DNA of 64,000 nucleotides from CAVQAH01 sp963784195 (GTDB taxonomy: Bacteria; Acidobacteriota; Vicinamibacteria; Vicinamibacterales; 2-12-FULL-66-21). The notes below the pieces were generated by a model. The model worked only from the letters and a program-made list of their open reading frames with translations, ran no database searches and was not told the DNA's origin. Position numbers and translations under genes: made by a program. Positions within the stretch are counted from its first letter, which is position 1. The number at the start of each line of letters is the position of its first letter. Of this stretch, positions 30,349 through 38,919 are shown piece after piece. The stretch spans positions 287,602-351,601 of the forward strand of contig CAWARA010000032.1 of NCBI GenBank assembly GCA_963784195.1, read 5' to 3'.

Positions 30349-32045
30349 CGGGATTCGCCACCTCCTTGTTCTAGCATCGGCACCACGCTCATCAGCACGC
30401 GATCGAACGCGATCGGCACCGTCAGTTCATAACACGCCTGCTGTTTCACGACGATCGGCTTGAACGGGATCCGCTCCCGCAGCACCAGATCGAGCAATCC
30501 CCGCGCCTCCGCGACGTTGCCCTGGATCATCGCGTGCCAGTCGTCCAGGTAGCCGCGCAGCGTGCGACGGAGATCCGAGCGTCTGCCAGACTGTGCGGCC
30601 TGCTGAACTGAACGCTTCGTCGCCTGCTTCAATTCGGCCAGCAGCGCCCGCCGTTCCGCGTCGGCCCGGTTGAGCGCCTCGAGCACCGCCGGCACTGCCC
30701 CGCCCTTCGCCGCTGTCTCTGTCAGGTTCGCGAGGGTCTGCTCGACGTCACGGAGCCGCTTCTGATAGCTGGGTCCGATCGGGACCGGTTATGACTGGTC
30801 GTTCGCAGCATGGCGATCGCCTTGTCGAGCGCCGCCTCGATTCTCGCCGGCTGCAGCACCTCGGTTGCCAGAGTGTCGCGGATCGCCGCGTCGGCGATCT
30901 CCATGTCGGCCATGCGGCCGTTCGGCGCAGACGGTCGCCCCCCGGTTCCAGTAGTTGCGAGCAGATATACCGGAACGCCGGCCGGTTTTCGTAGACTTCC
31001 GCGAGACGGCCTGCATGGAGCCGCCACAGCAGCCACAGCGACGCGAATCCCGACAGCAGGTAGCTGCGACGCCCCCGCGGCCTTCGGGCTTCCTGCGGGC
31101 TCTGTGCGCGTCCAGGCGTGATAGTTCTCGCGCCGTTCGGTCAGTCGCTCGTGGGCCGCCTGCCAGAGCGCCTCCGGCACGATCCGGAGATCTTCGGCCT
31201 CAACGCGGATCCAGTCGGTGGTGGGCCGGTCGGTGTAGGCTCTTCTGGCCCCACTGGTTCCGCTTCCGCGTCCGGTTGTAGACGAGCACGCCGCGGTACG
31301 ACTCGCGATAGAGCACCTCGCGCACGCTGGACGGTGCCCAGGCTCGCGGCCGTCCCTGCTGGCTCCGTGGCGCCGGAGCGCCTTCGGCGTTCAGCATCTT
31401 GGTGATGCCCTTCAGCCCGTCGCCGGCCGCGCACAACTCGAAGATCCGACGCACGACGGCTGCTTCGTCCGGCTCGACTTCCCGCCGCACAAACTGCCGA
31501 TGCTGTCGGCCGTCCGGTCCCGGCGCGGTGATCTCGACGTTGCGATAGCCGAAGCACGCGCCGCCGCAGACGTGGCCGGCCCGCGCCTTGCGCAGCATCG
31601 CGTCGGACGTCCGTTGCCGCGCCTTCTCGCGCTCGAGTTCGTCGGCGAAGGCCGTCAGCGACAGCATGATCTTGTCGGTCGGGGAGTCGAGCGTCCGCTC
31701 GCGATCTTCCAGGTAGAAGAACACGCGCACGCCTGCGGTCACGAGCTGCTTCAGCGCGTACGCGGTTTCGATCGCTTCACGTCCAAGCCGGGATTCCTCG
31801 GACATGATGAGCACCTGAAACGCCGGCCGCGGCTTCAGCGCATTCATCAGCCGGACGAATCCCGGCCGGTTGCTGAACTCGGCGCCGCTGATCCCGTCAT
31901 CGACATACACGTGCTCGTCGGCGACGGTCCAGCCCTTGCGCGTGGCGTACTGGCGCGCGTGTTCGATCTGGCGGGCGACAGACTTCTGCTCGTCTGCGAT
32001 GCCCGTCTGCTCGGTCGATTTTCTGGCGTAGACAGCGGCGATCAT
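30349..32045 (-). pseudogene. Large serine recombinase, several frame changes
   Basis: The N-terminal frame from the ATG at 32045 is a full resolvase catalytic domain: AAVYARKSTEQ with the nucleophilic Ser, MSEESRLGRE, and LTAFADELEREKARQRTSD. A recombinase domain follows (RRIFELCAAGDGLKGITKMLN, VREVLYRESYRGVLVYNR). From about 31220 downward the homology is split over other frames: PEALWQAAHERLTERR, then an arginine-rich region near 30790-31090, then a C-terminal coiled region and KPIVVKQQACYELTVPIAFDRVL near 30400-30480. Restored length would be about 560 aa. It is the integrase of a small element, damaged or badly sequenced, and it ends inside the GT2 remnant. Confidence 0.75.
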
Positions 32046-32263
32046 TGCTTTGCGACCTCTTCCAGCGCGGTCGCCAGAGCGTGCCGCAGCTCTTCCGCCC
32101 TGTCATTCCGTTGCTCGACCAACAGCCTTTGTTGTGGCGTTAGCTGGTCTGAATTTCCAAGGCCGGCCTGTGACCCAGAGACCCATACGACTGCAAGCAC
32201 GAATCGTTTTGCCACGTTAACAATTTGGCCCGCAAGTTCGGAATACCTTTCAGAGTTAGACAT
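32042..32263 (-). CDS. Small protein in recombinase operon
   Basis: 73 aa, MSNSERYSELAGQIVNV start, with a helical C-terminal half (QQRLLVEQRNDRAEELRHALATALEEVAKQ). Its stop overlaps the recombinase start (ATGA), and its own start overlaps the stop of the gene before it (TAATG). Such coupling points to one mRNA with the recombinase. I do not recognise a family; a role as an accessory or directionality protein would be a guess. Confidence 0.65.
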   Translation of the reverse strand: MSNSERYSELAGQIVNVAKRFVLAVVWVSGSQAGLGNSDQLTPQQRLLVEQRNDRAEELRHALATALEEVAKQ

Positions 32264-32592
32264 TACGCCTCCTTGCTCATCCGAAAGTCGTCGATCTCGT
32301 TGAGTGCTGCCGTGGTTGTCAGCGGTTGCACGTCAATCACGATCTCCTCATGGTCGGCCCACCCCTTGAAGAATTCGTCAAGCTGATGTCCCGGTACGTA
32401 GTAGACGTTTCGATGGATCGGCGTCGGCGCAACGAAAGGGACGTAGCACTCCACGCGGAACACCTCTGCGTGTGGCGGCAGTGGCCCCGGCACATGCTCG
32501 TACGTGTAGGGGATGCTGCCGGTCTTGTCGATGCCCGTGTGTCTGTCTGCCGCGCGCCACGTCCGCACATCGGAAAGCTGCTTCGCGCTCAT
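32263..32592 (-). CDS. Hypothetical protein in recombinase operon
   Basis: 109 aa from the ATG at 32592, chosen over the upstream frame because GGGAGG stands 6 bases before it and because the preceding small frame stops on it (TGATG). The sequence is rich in aromatic and acidic residues (GSIPYTYEHVPGPLPPHAEVF, HRNVYYVPGHQLDEFFKGW) and looks like a compact soluble domain. No family is recognised. It forms an overlapping gene chain with the 73-aa gene and the recombinase. Confidence 0.6.
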   Translation of the reverse strand: MSAKQLSDVRTWRAADRHTGIDKTGSIPYTYEHVPGPLPPHAEVFRVECYVPFVAPTPIHRNVYYVPGHQLDEFFKGWADHEEIVIDVQPLTTTAALNEIDDFRMSKEA

Positions 32593-32696
32593 CACGCCTC
32601 CCTTCTCAGCCGTCGCAGCGCGCGCAAGCAGCCAAGCACAGCGACTGGTAATAGTTGACGAGTGCCATCGGTGAATCCCTGGAATTCTTCTGACAT
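32592..32696 (-). CDS. 34-aa basic peptide heading the recombinase operon
   Basis: Frame MSEEFQGFTDGTRQLLPVAV then CLRALRRLRREA, ending in TGA that overlaps the next ATG (TGATG). AGGA lies 9-12 bases upstream of its ATG at 32696. The amphipathic basic tail suggests nucleic-acid or membrane contact, but it is short and could be chance. A 20-codon frame (32606-32668) overlaps it in another phase. Confidence 0.35.
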   Translation of the reverse strand: MSEEFQGFTDGTRQLLPVAVLGCLRALRRLRREA

Positions 32697-32895
32697 AGGT
32701 GGCTTCCTCATCTTGCGGCAGGCTGCTAGGCGGGAAATGAACGCTTGGTAGAATTGCGCTCATCTCCGGTCAGCGGCTCACTCCGCTCCGGGGTTAGGGG
32801 TTCGGTCGGTGCTTCCAACACCGGCTGGTCTCCGCTCTACAATGCGCCAGCCCGACCGATTGTGTCAAATGCGTCCAGCCAAGGAGCCGACCATC

Positions 32896-33145
32896 ATGAG
32901 AACCATCCTGGTTTGCCGGTTGTGGTCTCGTTGTTGGCCTATTCGTCATGCAACCGACGACCGCTCAAAGTCCCACCGTACCCTTTGCCCTTGGCGACAC
33001 CATCTCGTTTCGCTACGACGAAAATCGCGGCGCCGGCCAGAAATGCAAGGCGACTGCGATCGTAGGTGACTATGTGCGCTGCCAGGGCGACGATTCAAAA
33101 TGGTGGAACCTCCGGGCGATTCGCCTGATTGACGTGAGCAAATGA
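32896..33145 (+). CDS. Small exported protein (probable one-base frame break in signal peptide)
   Basis: AAGGAG at 32881-32886 precedes an ATG at 32896 that reads MRTILV. Dropping one T from TTT near 32910 joins this to AGCGLVVGLFVMQPTTAQ, a good signal peptide with a likely cut after TAQ. The mature part of about 58 residues follows: SPTVPFALGDTISFRYDEN, GQKCKATAIVGDYVRCQ and SKWWNLRAIRLIDV, which looks like a small beta-barrel (SH3-like) domain. Without the correction only the 65-codon frame from 32948 remains. Family not recognised. Confidence 0.5.
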
Positions 33146-33355
33146 ACACTCCACAACGCGAACACTGGAGCGGCCAGCCTGCGGGAACTCGGCGAAGCGT
33201 GGCGACTACGCAAGCTGGGTTGCGGCCCAGCGAAGGAAGCCGTTTGCCGATTGCTGTCCAACCAGTTGGGATGGGAGTTGCGGCTCGAGGCCAACTGCGA
33301 ACTGATTGCCTCACAGGTATGTCGCAACCGTGATGCCACCAGAGACGAATCCTAG
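33146..33355 (+). pseudogene. Fragment resembling a small acidobacterial-type hypothetical protein
   Basis: Directly after the stop of the previous gene, the same frame reads GEAWRLRKLGCGPAKEAVC, GWELRLEANCELIASQVCRN and stops at 33353. It lacks a start codon. The pattern WELRL...SQVCR resembles short hypothetical proteins I associate with these bacteria, so it may be a truncated remnant. I see nothing convincing in 33356-33608. Confidence 0.3.
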
Positions 33356-33608
33356 GGCCTCGACGATGGCGCGCGAGACCTGCTTGGCCTTCGGTGGCTC
33401 TCGCCTCAGATGCATCAGGTTTCGCCACGCGTCGTCGAAGATAGCTCGCTGCAAACGTGCTCCGTGACGCCAGCAGCCATCGCCGGTGTCAAGGGAAGGC
33501 GGAACCCCGGTGCGGAAAGCCGGGGTTCAGGTTGCACTCCCTAGCGCCGAATACGATTCTAACCGAGGGGTTCCACGACGATGACGTTCTCGCGATATGG
33601 TAGTGGGG

Positions 33609-34109
33609 TCAGTTTGAAAATCTGGCTCGCTGAAATTCGATCCACGCCTGCCAAATCTCATCGGCAATAGCGGTGGACTGCTCCAACGTGCCCGCACTCT
33701 CACGATACCAGTGCTGCATTTCAGCAAAAAGCGTATGTGCGCAAGTTTCACTGGTACCAGCCGCTTCCAGCTTCGGAATCAGCGTTCCGACCGGCAACTC
33801 GTAATCGTCGCGCGCGTCCCGTCTGGTTAGGTCCAAACCTGCAGGATTGTGCTTCAACATGATCTGGTGCATACGTTTATAGAGCGGACCGAACCCCTGT
33901 TGGGTGAGCTCGCGCCGTCTCTCAATACGTGCTCTGGCGATCGGATCGCTAGTTTGCAGAACATCAAGATTGCCCAAGAAGAATGACGGGCACCGCCGAC
34001 GGCGAGCGCTAACCACCTCAACAGCAATAGAGCATACGTTAGATGTGGAACAGCTCACGTTGCTCGACCGGCAACCCAGTGTTACAAAGGACCGTGGGAG
34101 CACAACCAC
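33609..34109 (-). CDS. Hypothetical protein
   Basis: 166 codons from the first ATG, but the N-terminal 55 residues are low quality, Ser/Arg-rich and overlap the region just before the pilin gene. The coherent part begins near DPIARARIERRRELTQQG and continues GPLYKRMHQIMLKHNPAG, ELPVGTLIPKLEAAG, LFAEMQHWYRESAGT and ADEIWQAWIEFQRARF. It appears mostly helical and soluble. The true start is probably a TTG near 33960. No known domain recognised. Confidence 0.5.
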   Translation of the reverse strand: MVVLPRSFVTLGCRSSNVSCSTSNVCSIAVEVVSARRRRCPSFFLGNLDVLQTSDPIARARIERRRELTQQGFGPLYKRMHQIMLKHNPAGLDLTRRDARDDYELPVGTLIPKLEAAGTSETCAHTLFAEMQHWYRESAGTLEQSTAIADEIWQAWIEFQRARFSN

Positions 34110-34111
34110 TC

Positions 34112-34300
34112 ATGAAGAATCTTTTTACCCGCTTTATTCGTGACGACGAAGGCCAGGACATCATCGAATACGGGCTGCTCGCAGCGTTCATCTCGGTCGT
34201 GGCGTACCTAACGCTGCAGGCCATCGGTCAGGACGTCGTGACGATGTACTCCGACGTCAAGTCGGCGAGTGGCGCCGCAGCCCAGGGCGCAGGCTCGTAG
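34112..34300 (+). CDS. flp: Orphan Flp-type pilin
   Basis: 62 aa, MKNLFTRFIRDDEGQDIIEYGLLAAF then one hydrophobic helix and a small polar tail (SASGAAAQGAGS). The Flp prepilin cleavage site (GQDIIEYGLLA with conserved Glu-Tyr) is intact. It is almost the same as the pilin at 58477-58662, in both protein and DNA, so it is a recent duplicate moved about 24 kb from the Tad cluster. It sits in the island that replaced most of a GT2/GT-C/protease module. The prepilin peptidase at 57616 could process it. Confidence 0.88.
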   Translation: MKNLFTRFIRDDEGQDIIEYGLLAAFISVVAYLTLQAIGQDVVTMYSDVKSASGAAAQGAGS

Positions 34301-34608
34301 AACACTAGAGTTCGGTCGCTGCGCTGGCGATAGCGCATCCACTCAGCGATCGTGGCGCGCAGCGTGTCAGGGTAGTGCAAGGAGATTAGCGCGAGGGACG
34401 ACGGGACTGCTGCAGCCGCCAGTCGCTGGGCAGGTCTCGCCGACCCCTCCCAGCAATCTTGTTGAAGCTCGCGCGTCCGCGCGATGCCACGTCACGGTAT
34501 CTCGACGTAGTTCGCCGCGCCTCGCCAGAGTCCACGTGCCGCACGCCATCGTTCATGACGAACAACTGCGCGGGAGGCCAGTCGCCGAGAAAACGCACGG
34601 CCGTTTCC
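34301..34608. other. Region without recognisable gene
   Basis: Short open frames occur on both strands (for example 34386-34598 minus, arginine-rich) but none has a plausible start, ribosome binding site or family resemblance. I see no repeat or RNA gene here. Confidence 0.4.
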
Positions 34609-34800
34609 AGGCAACGACTACATCGGAGTTACCGTTCGTGAACGTCGTCCAGGCTGATTGAGCCTGGATTTGCTCAATCCCCCACAGGAATCCGAACAAC
34701 CAGTACGGCTCGTTGGTCGCCCTGTCCCGACGATTCTACACATGTAGTTGGGGGGGGCGAGTGCGACCGGTGCGGAGCTGCGAATCGTGCCAGCGCGGTA
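34609..34800 (-). pseudogene. S8 protease 5-prime remnant (copy 3)
   Basis: The minus strand reads the equivalent of IRSSAPVALAPPNY, then, after a frame change, NEPYWLFGFLWGIEQIQAQ, SAWTTFTNGNSDVVVA. This is the propeptide end and the stretch just before the catalytic Asp of the two full proteases at 18971 and 25416. Homology stops abruptly at about 34609, where unrelated sequence begins. It marks the right end of the island and shows that a third protease gene once stood here. Confidence 0.8.
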
Positions 34801-34819
34801 GAAGGGTTTTGACCGCGGC

Positions 34820-36520
34820 GTGTATACTAAACGGCCGAGCCAAACCTCGCCCTTACGCCACTCAGTGCAACCGACCACGCCCGTCAGATTGCGCAAACTC
34901 CGAAATCATCGCCTGGCGATACCGGCCGCGCTCGTAGCCGTTGTCATGGCGCTTGGGTCGGCCAGACTTGTCACGAGCGCGTGCGGCGCGTACCACGACG
35001 ACGGAATCTATGTCGCGACGGCCAAGGCACTAGCCGAGGGTCGCGGTTATAGACTGATTAACCTTCCGGACGAGCCGCCGCAGACCAAATACCCGTTCTT
35101 GTTTCCGGCAGTCTTGGCCTGCCTGTGGTGGCTCTGGCCGAGTTTTCCGCACAACTTGATAGCATTACAGGGCTTTTCGCTGCTTTCGGGCGCGCTGGCG
35201 GTTGCGATCAGCTTCGATTACTTCAGCCGCCACGAATACGGAACCAGGCGTCAATGCTTGGTGGCCTGCGCACTCTGCGCCACCTCGTCGACCTTCCTCT
35301 ACTTTGGCAGTCTGGCGCTCTCCGAAGCCTTCTTCGCGCTGCTCCTGATGGTTGCCGTTGTATTCGTCGACACCAGACCGCTCTCGACTACACGGCAGAA
35401 GATTTCACTCGGTGCGCTTGCCGCCCTGCCGTTCCTGGCACGATCGGTCGGCCTCTGCGTTCCGGCAGCCATCGCCTTGATGTTGAAGCTGCGGTCACGG
35501 CCTGTGATGCTTCCGATGCTTGCCGCCGCCGTCACCGCTTCAACATGGGTCCTGTGGGTCTACTTCAATAGCTGGTCAGTTGGTGGCAGCGTGTCGGTCT
35601 ACGCTTACTACACCGCCGACAACTATCGCAATTGGTGGTTGAGCGATTCCGCAGCTCGGGTGCCGTTTCGAAATCTGGTGTGGATTATCACCGGCGCTGC
35701 CACAGTCGTTGTTCCGGTTCTGACAACGATCAGGACGACCTTTGCGTGGCCGGTCGTGTTAGTCATCGGAGCGTGCGTCTGGGTGGAAGTGTACAAGCGA
35801 TACCGCGCCTCTACTCTTGGACTCATCATTGCGGGATATGTTGCAATCATCGTGGTCTGGCCTTGGCCTCCCGAGCGTTTTCTCGTTCCCTTGATGCCTG
35901 TCCTTGCGGTCTGCCTGGTTGGAACAGCAATGAACCTCGCATCCCGTCTGCCTGGGTCGGTGACGCGACTCGTGTTGCCGTTGGTAGCGGTATTGGCTAT
36001 CGGTGCCAACTTCATGCAACATGCGACCGTCGTTCGGCGGGTCCAATCGACCGGCTACCCTTTTCGCAACACAGAGCAGGCGCTCGTACGATGGGCAGAC
36101 TACGAGGACGTATTCCACTGGCTTTGTACAAACACACCGTCGCACGCCATCGTGGCGTCGGGCCTCGACTCGATGGTGTTTCTGTATGCGGAAAGACAAG
36201 GCTTCCGGCCTTTCGTGCAGCGTCCAGTTGCGATGTTCTACGGAAGCGGTGACGCACCGCTTGGAAGTCTGGAAGAGTTCACTGCGACCCTGAAAAACAC
36301 GGGCGTCGACTTCGTGCTCGAGATGCCCATGCCAGAGTTCTCGGAGGAGGCACCGTTGTCACGCCTGATCCACGAGACTCGAACGGAATCCCCCGGCTGT
36401 CTCGGCGTCGTCTACTCTGTCGTCGCCGACCCTCGATTTGTTGTCTACTCGGTAAACGAGCAGTTATGCAGCGTCCGCGCCCAGACAACGCTGCCGCCCG
36501 ACCACAAGTTGGACCAATGA
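34820..36520 (+). CDS. Polytopic GT-C-like membrane protein
   Basis: Up to 566 aa; GTG codons at 34820 and 34865 are both possible starts, and the first membrane segment begins at about residue 31 (LAIPAALVAVVMALG). The first loop is acidic (ACGAYHDDGIYVATAKALAEG), as in PMT/ArnT-type glycosyltransferases, and LPDEPPQTKYPFLFPAVLA follows. Ten or so further segments lead to a soluble tail of about 150 residues (EDVFHWLCTNTPSHAIVASG). Intact. Probably transfers a sugar from a polyprenyl carrier on the periplasmic face. Confidence 0.75.
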   Translation: MYTKRPSQTSPLRHSVQPTTPVRLRKLRNHRLAIPAALVAVVMALGSARLVTSACGAYHDDGIYVATAKALAEGRGYRLINLPDEPPQTKYPFLFPAVLACLWWLWPSFPHNLIALQGFSLLSGALAVAISFDYFSRHEYGTRRQCLVACALCATSSTFLYFGSLALSEAFFALLLMVAVVFVDTRPLSTTRQKISLGALAALPFLARSVGLCVPAAIALMLKLRSRPVMLPMLAAAVTASTWVLWVYFNSWSVGGSVSVYAYYTADNYRNWWLSDSAARVPFRNLVWIITGAATVVVPVLTTIRTTFAWPVVLVIGACVWVEVYKRYRASTLGLIIAGYVAIIVVWPWPPERFLVPLMPVLAVCLVGTAMNLASRLPGSVTRLVLPLVAVLAIGANFMQHATVVRRVQSTGYPFRNTEQALVRWADYEDVFHWLCTNTPSHAIVASGLDSMVFLYAERQGFRPFVQRPVAMFYGSGDAPLGSLEEFTATLKNTGVDFVLEMPMPEFSEEAPLSRLIHETRTESPGCLGVVYSVVADPRFVVYSVNEQLCSVRAQTTLPPDHKLDQ

Positions 36521-36542
36521 CACAGGTCGGTTGACCCGCTTA

Positions 36543-37783
36543 ATGACCTCAACGGAACTCGCAATCGGACGATTCACGCTGTCCCATCGGACAGTTCGCG
36601 TAATTCTTCTCATTCTGCCCGTTTGGATTCTCGCGGCAGGTGAACTGTCGCAGTTTGTCCAGAAAAACGCCGTCATAGGTCCTTTCGAGCGCACTGGGCT
36701 GGTCAAAGGGCGCGATTTCGTCCAGTTTTACGTTGCGGGAACTCTGGTGCGACAGGGGCGGTGGCGTGAGCTCTACGACGTTGAGGCGCTCCAGAAAGCG
36801 GTTGCTGCGATCGTTCCTGCGGCGGACGGAATCGTACCTGCGCCAGGTTACCCACCACACGTTGCGCTGTTCTTCAGCCCGTGGGCCCGACTCGGATACC
36901 TCGACGCCAGATGGGTATGGTTCGCAGTGTCCTCGACGGCGTATTTGGCCGGAACCGCCGTGATCATTCATGGTGTTGCGCCGTTGCGCGACTGCCGGAG
37001 TCTGGCATGGACTACTGCCGTCTTCAGCCCCCTTCTCGCGATGGCCCTGACGACTGGTCAACTGTCAACGGCTGCCATGCTCTTCTGGGCGCTGGCAACG
37101 TCGGCATTCTCAAACAGGCGTCGTCTGCTCTGTGGCGTCTGCCTGGGTCTTCTCGCTACAAGCCTTCGCTGTTGCTCGGTGTGGTGCTCGTGCTCATGGT
37201 CACAGGAACTTGGACCATCCTGGGCGGTGTCATGCTCTCCGCGGCCGGGCAATTCTGCGCGTCGCTACCCTTCCTTGGCTTTCAGCCGTGGCGGGCGTAC
37301 GCAACGTCCGCGATTGCATTTCCCCAGTATTACTATCTGACGGACACGCTGCCCCATCAGAAGCAGTCGCTCCTCGGATTCTTTCAACTGTTGGCGGGTT
37401 CAGGCATCCTCGCAGCGTGTCTGGCCATTGTCGCCGGAATCGTGGTGCTTGCGCTGTGGCGGCGACATCGCGATCAGACTGAAAGCCGCTGGTTCATGCC
37501 CATGCTGGCAGCCTCGAGCGTGCTGCTGAGCCCACATCTCTACGTCTACGATCTCGTCGTGCTTACGCCTGCGTTGCTCATAGTCGCTGGCGCGCTCGCG
37601 CCAACCTGGGCCACGCTCAACGAACGGGTTCTCGCCTGGTCGTCGTACGCGTTGCTCTACGCGCCGTATTCAGGATCTGTCGCCATATACTTGCGACTGC
37701 AGGTCTCTACCATCGTCCTGGTCGCGTTCCTCGTCGCCGTTCATCGCCAGTGGTTATCAGATACTCGCGGCGCGAACGCCTGA
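36543..37783 (+). CDS. GT87-like (DUF2029) membrane glycosyltransferase, one frame change
   Basis: From the ATG at 36543: a membrane anchor, then GRDFVQFYVAGTLVRQGRW, YDVEALQKAV and APGYPPHVALFFSPWARLGYLDA, the usual GT87 first loop. Further segments continue to GVCLGLLA. Near 37160 one base is missing, and the family hallmark YKPSLLLGVVLVLMV appears in the next frame, which continues to 37783 with LLSPHLYVYDLVVLTPALL. Restored length is about 413 aa, normal for GT87. These are polyprenyl-phosphate-dependent mannosyltransferase relatives. It stops five bases before a second GT87-type gene. Confidence 0.75.
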
Positions 37784-37788
37784 CCCCG

Positions 37789-38919
37789 ATGGACGCGTCA
37801 CGCGATTCGAGCGTTACCGCTGATCTGACACCGCTGGTGATACTGCTGGCGGTGGCCGGCTGGCTGACCGCATTCGCACTGTTCGCGTTCTGGCGCGTCG
37901 GAATGGATCGATCGGACTTCTTCCTGTTCTTCGAGAGTGGTCGCGCGTGGTTGGACGGCGGCAACGTATATCCGCTCGATCAAAACCCGAACCTCAACCC
38001 GCCGACAGCCGTCGTCGTGCTGTTCGCTCCGCTCGCGCGTCTCCCGTACGTGGTCGCACAGATTCTCTGGACGCTGTGTGGCGCGGCGGGGCTGCTGGCG
38101 TCTATTCGGGTCGCTGCCAGAGCTTTACGCCTGACGCGGGTGCAGGTTCTGTGGATCCTCGGGATCACGAACATCACGCACGCCGCGTTTCTGATCTGGA
38201 TGCAGGGACAGCTGTCGTGGTTGTTGATGTACCCGGTGACGCGCGCCTGGCTCGCCATCCGTGATGGCCAGCAGATGCGTGCCGGCCTGTGGCTTGCGCC
38301 GGCCATCGCAGTCAAGCCGATTCTCGCTTTGCTGCCGTTGGTCCTTCCCTGGCGCGTGTGGTTGACGGCGGGGGCGGCGAGCGCCTTCATGACACTTTGC
38401 ACGATCCTCTGGACCGGCTGGGAGTCCTGGGCCGCGTGGCTGCGCGTCGGCAGCGCCGTAGCCTGGCTCGAGTGGCCGCCAAACGCGTCGTTGTGGGGAT
38501 TGGCGGCGCGCCTCCAGTCCGGCGTGCTCAAGAGCCTCACTTTGAACGAGCTGCACCCGGCGCTCATTGGTGTCACGGTAATCATCGGAGCTATCGCCTG
38601 GCTCCAAGCCGCACGTGAACCTAACGTCGATCGCCGGTTCACGTTGGCGGTAATGTGGACGGTGCTGATGTCCCCCCTCGGATGGATCTACTACCTGCCC
38701 CTGGGACTCGGGCCGATGGTCGCCAGCTGGCCGACGTCGAACGCGGTGTGGCTAGCGGTGGCCTTCCTCACCATCCCGTTCCACATGGTTCAGGATTGGT
38801 TTGGATCGCCTACCCTCATCCGCACGGTGGGAAGCATCTACGGTGTCGCGGTCCTCATTGCGTGGCTCGCGTGGGTGCGCTCGGATCGCTCCCGACAGAC
38901 CGGGCGTAAATTGTGCTGA
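37789..38919 (+). CDS. GT87-like (DUF2029) membrane glycosyltransferase
   Basis: 376 aa from the ATG at 37789, five bases behind the preceding stop. It has a membrane anchor, a DFFLFFESGRAWLDGGNVY loop, LNPPTAVVVLFAPLARLPY, and the family element AGLWLAPAIAVKPILALLPL, followed by a C-terminal MSPLGWIYYLPLGLGP. About nine membrane segments. It forms an operon with the gene before it. Its last 65 bases overlap the convergent minus-strand gene ending at 38855. Confidence 0.8.
   Translation: MDASRDSSVTADLTPLVILLAVAGWLTAFALFAFWRVGMDRSDFFLFFESGRAWLDGGNVYPLDQNPNLNPPTAVVVLFAPLARLPYVVAQILWTLCGAAGLLASIRVAARALRLTRVQVLWILGITNITHAAFLIWMQGQLSWLLMYPVTRAWLAIRDGQQMRAGLWLAPAIAVKPILALLPLVLPWRVWLTAGAASAFMTLCTILWTGWESWAAWLRVGSAVAWLEWPPNASLWGLAARLQSGVLKSLTLNELHPALIGVTVIIGAIAWLQAAREPNVDRRFTLAVMWTVLMSPLGWIYYLPLGLGPMVASWPTSNAVWLAVAFLTIPFHMVQDWFGSPTLIRTVGSIYGVAVLIAWLAWVRSDRSRQTGRKLC

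Noticed and set aside
30349..32696. Prophage
   Set aside because: Only a serine recombinase and small unknown genes are present; there are no capsid, tail, lysis or replication genes nearby.
34060..34111. Sigma-54 promoter upstream of the orphan pilin
   Set aside because: A TGGAAC...TTGCT pattern exists but GG and GC are 13 instead of 10 bases apart.
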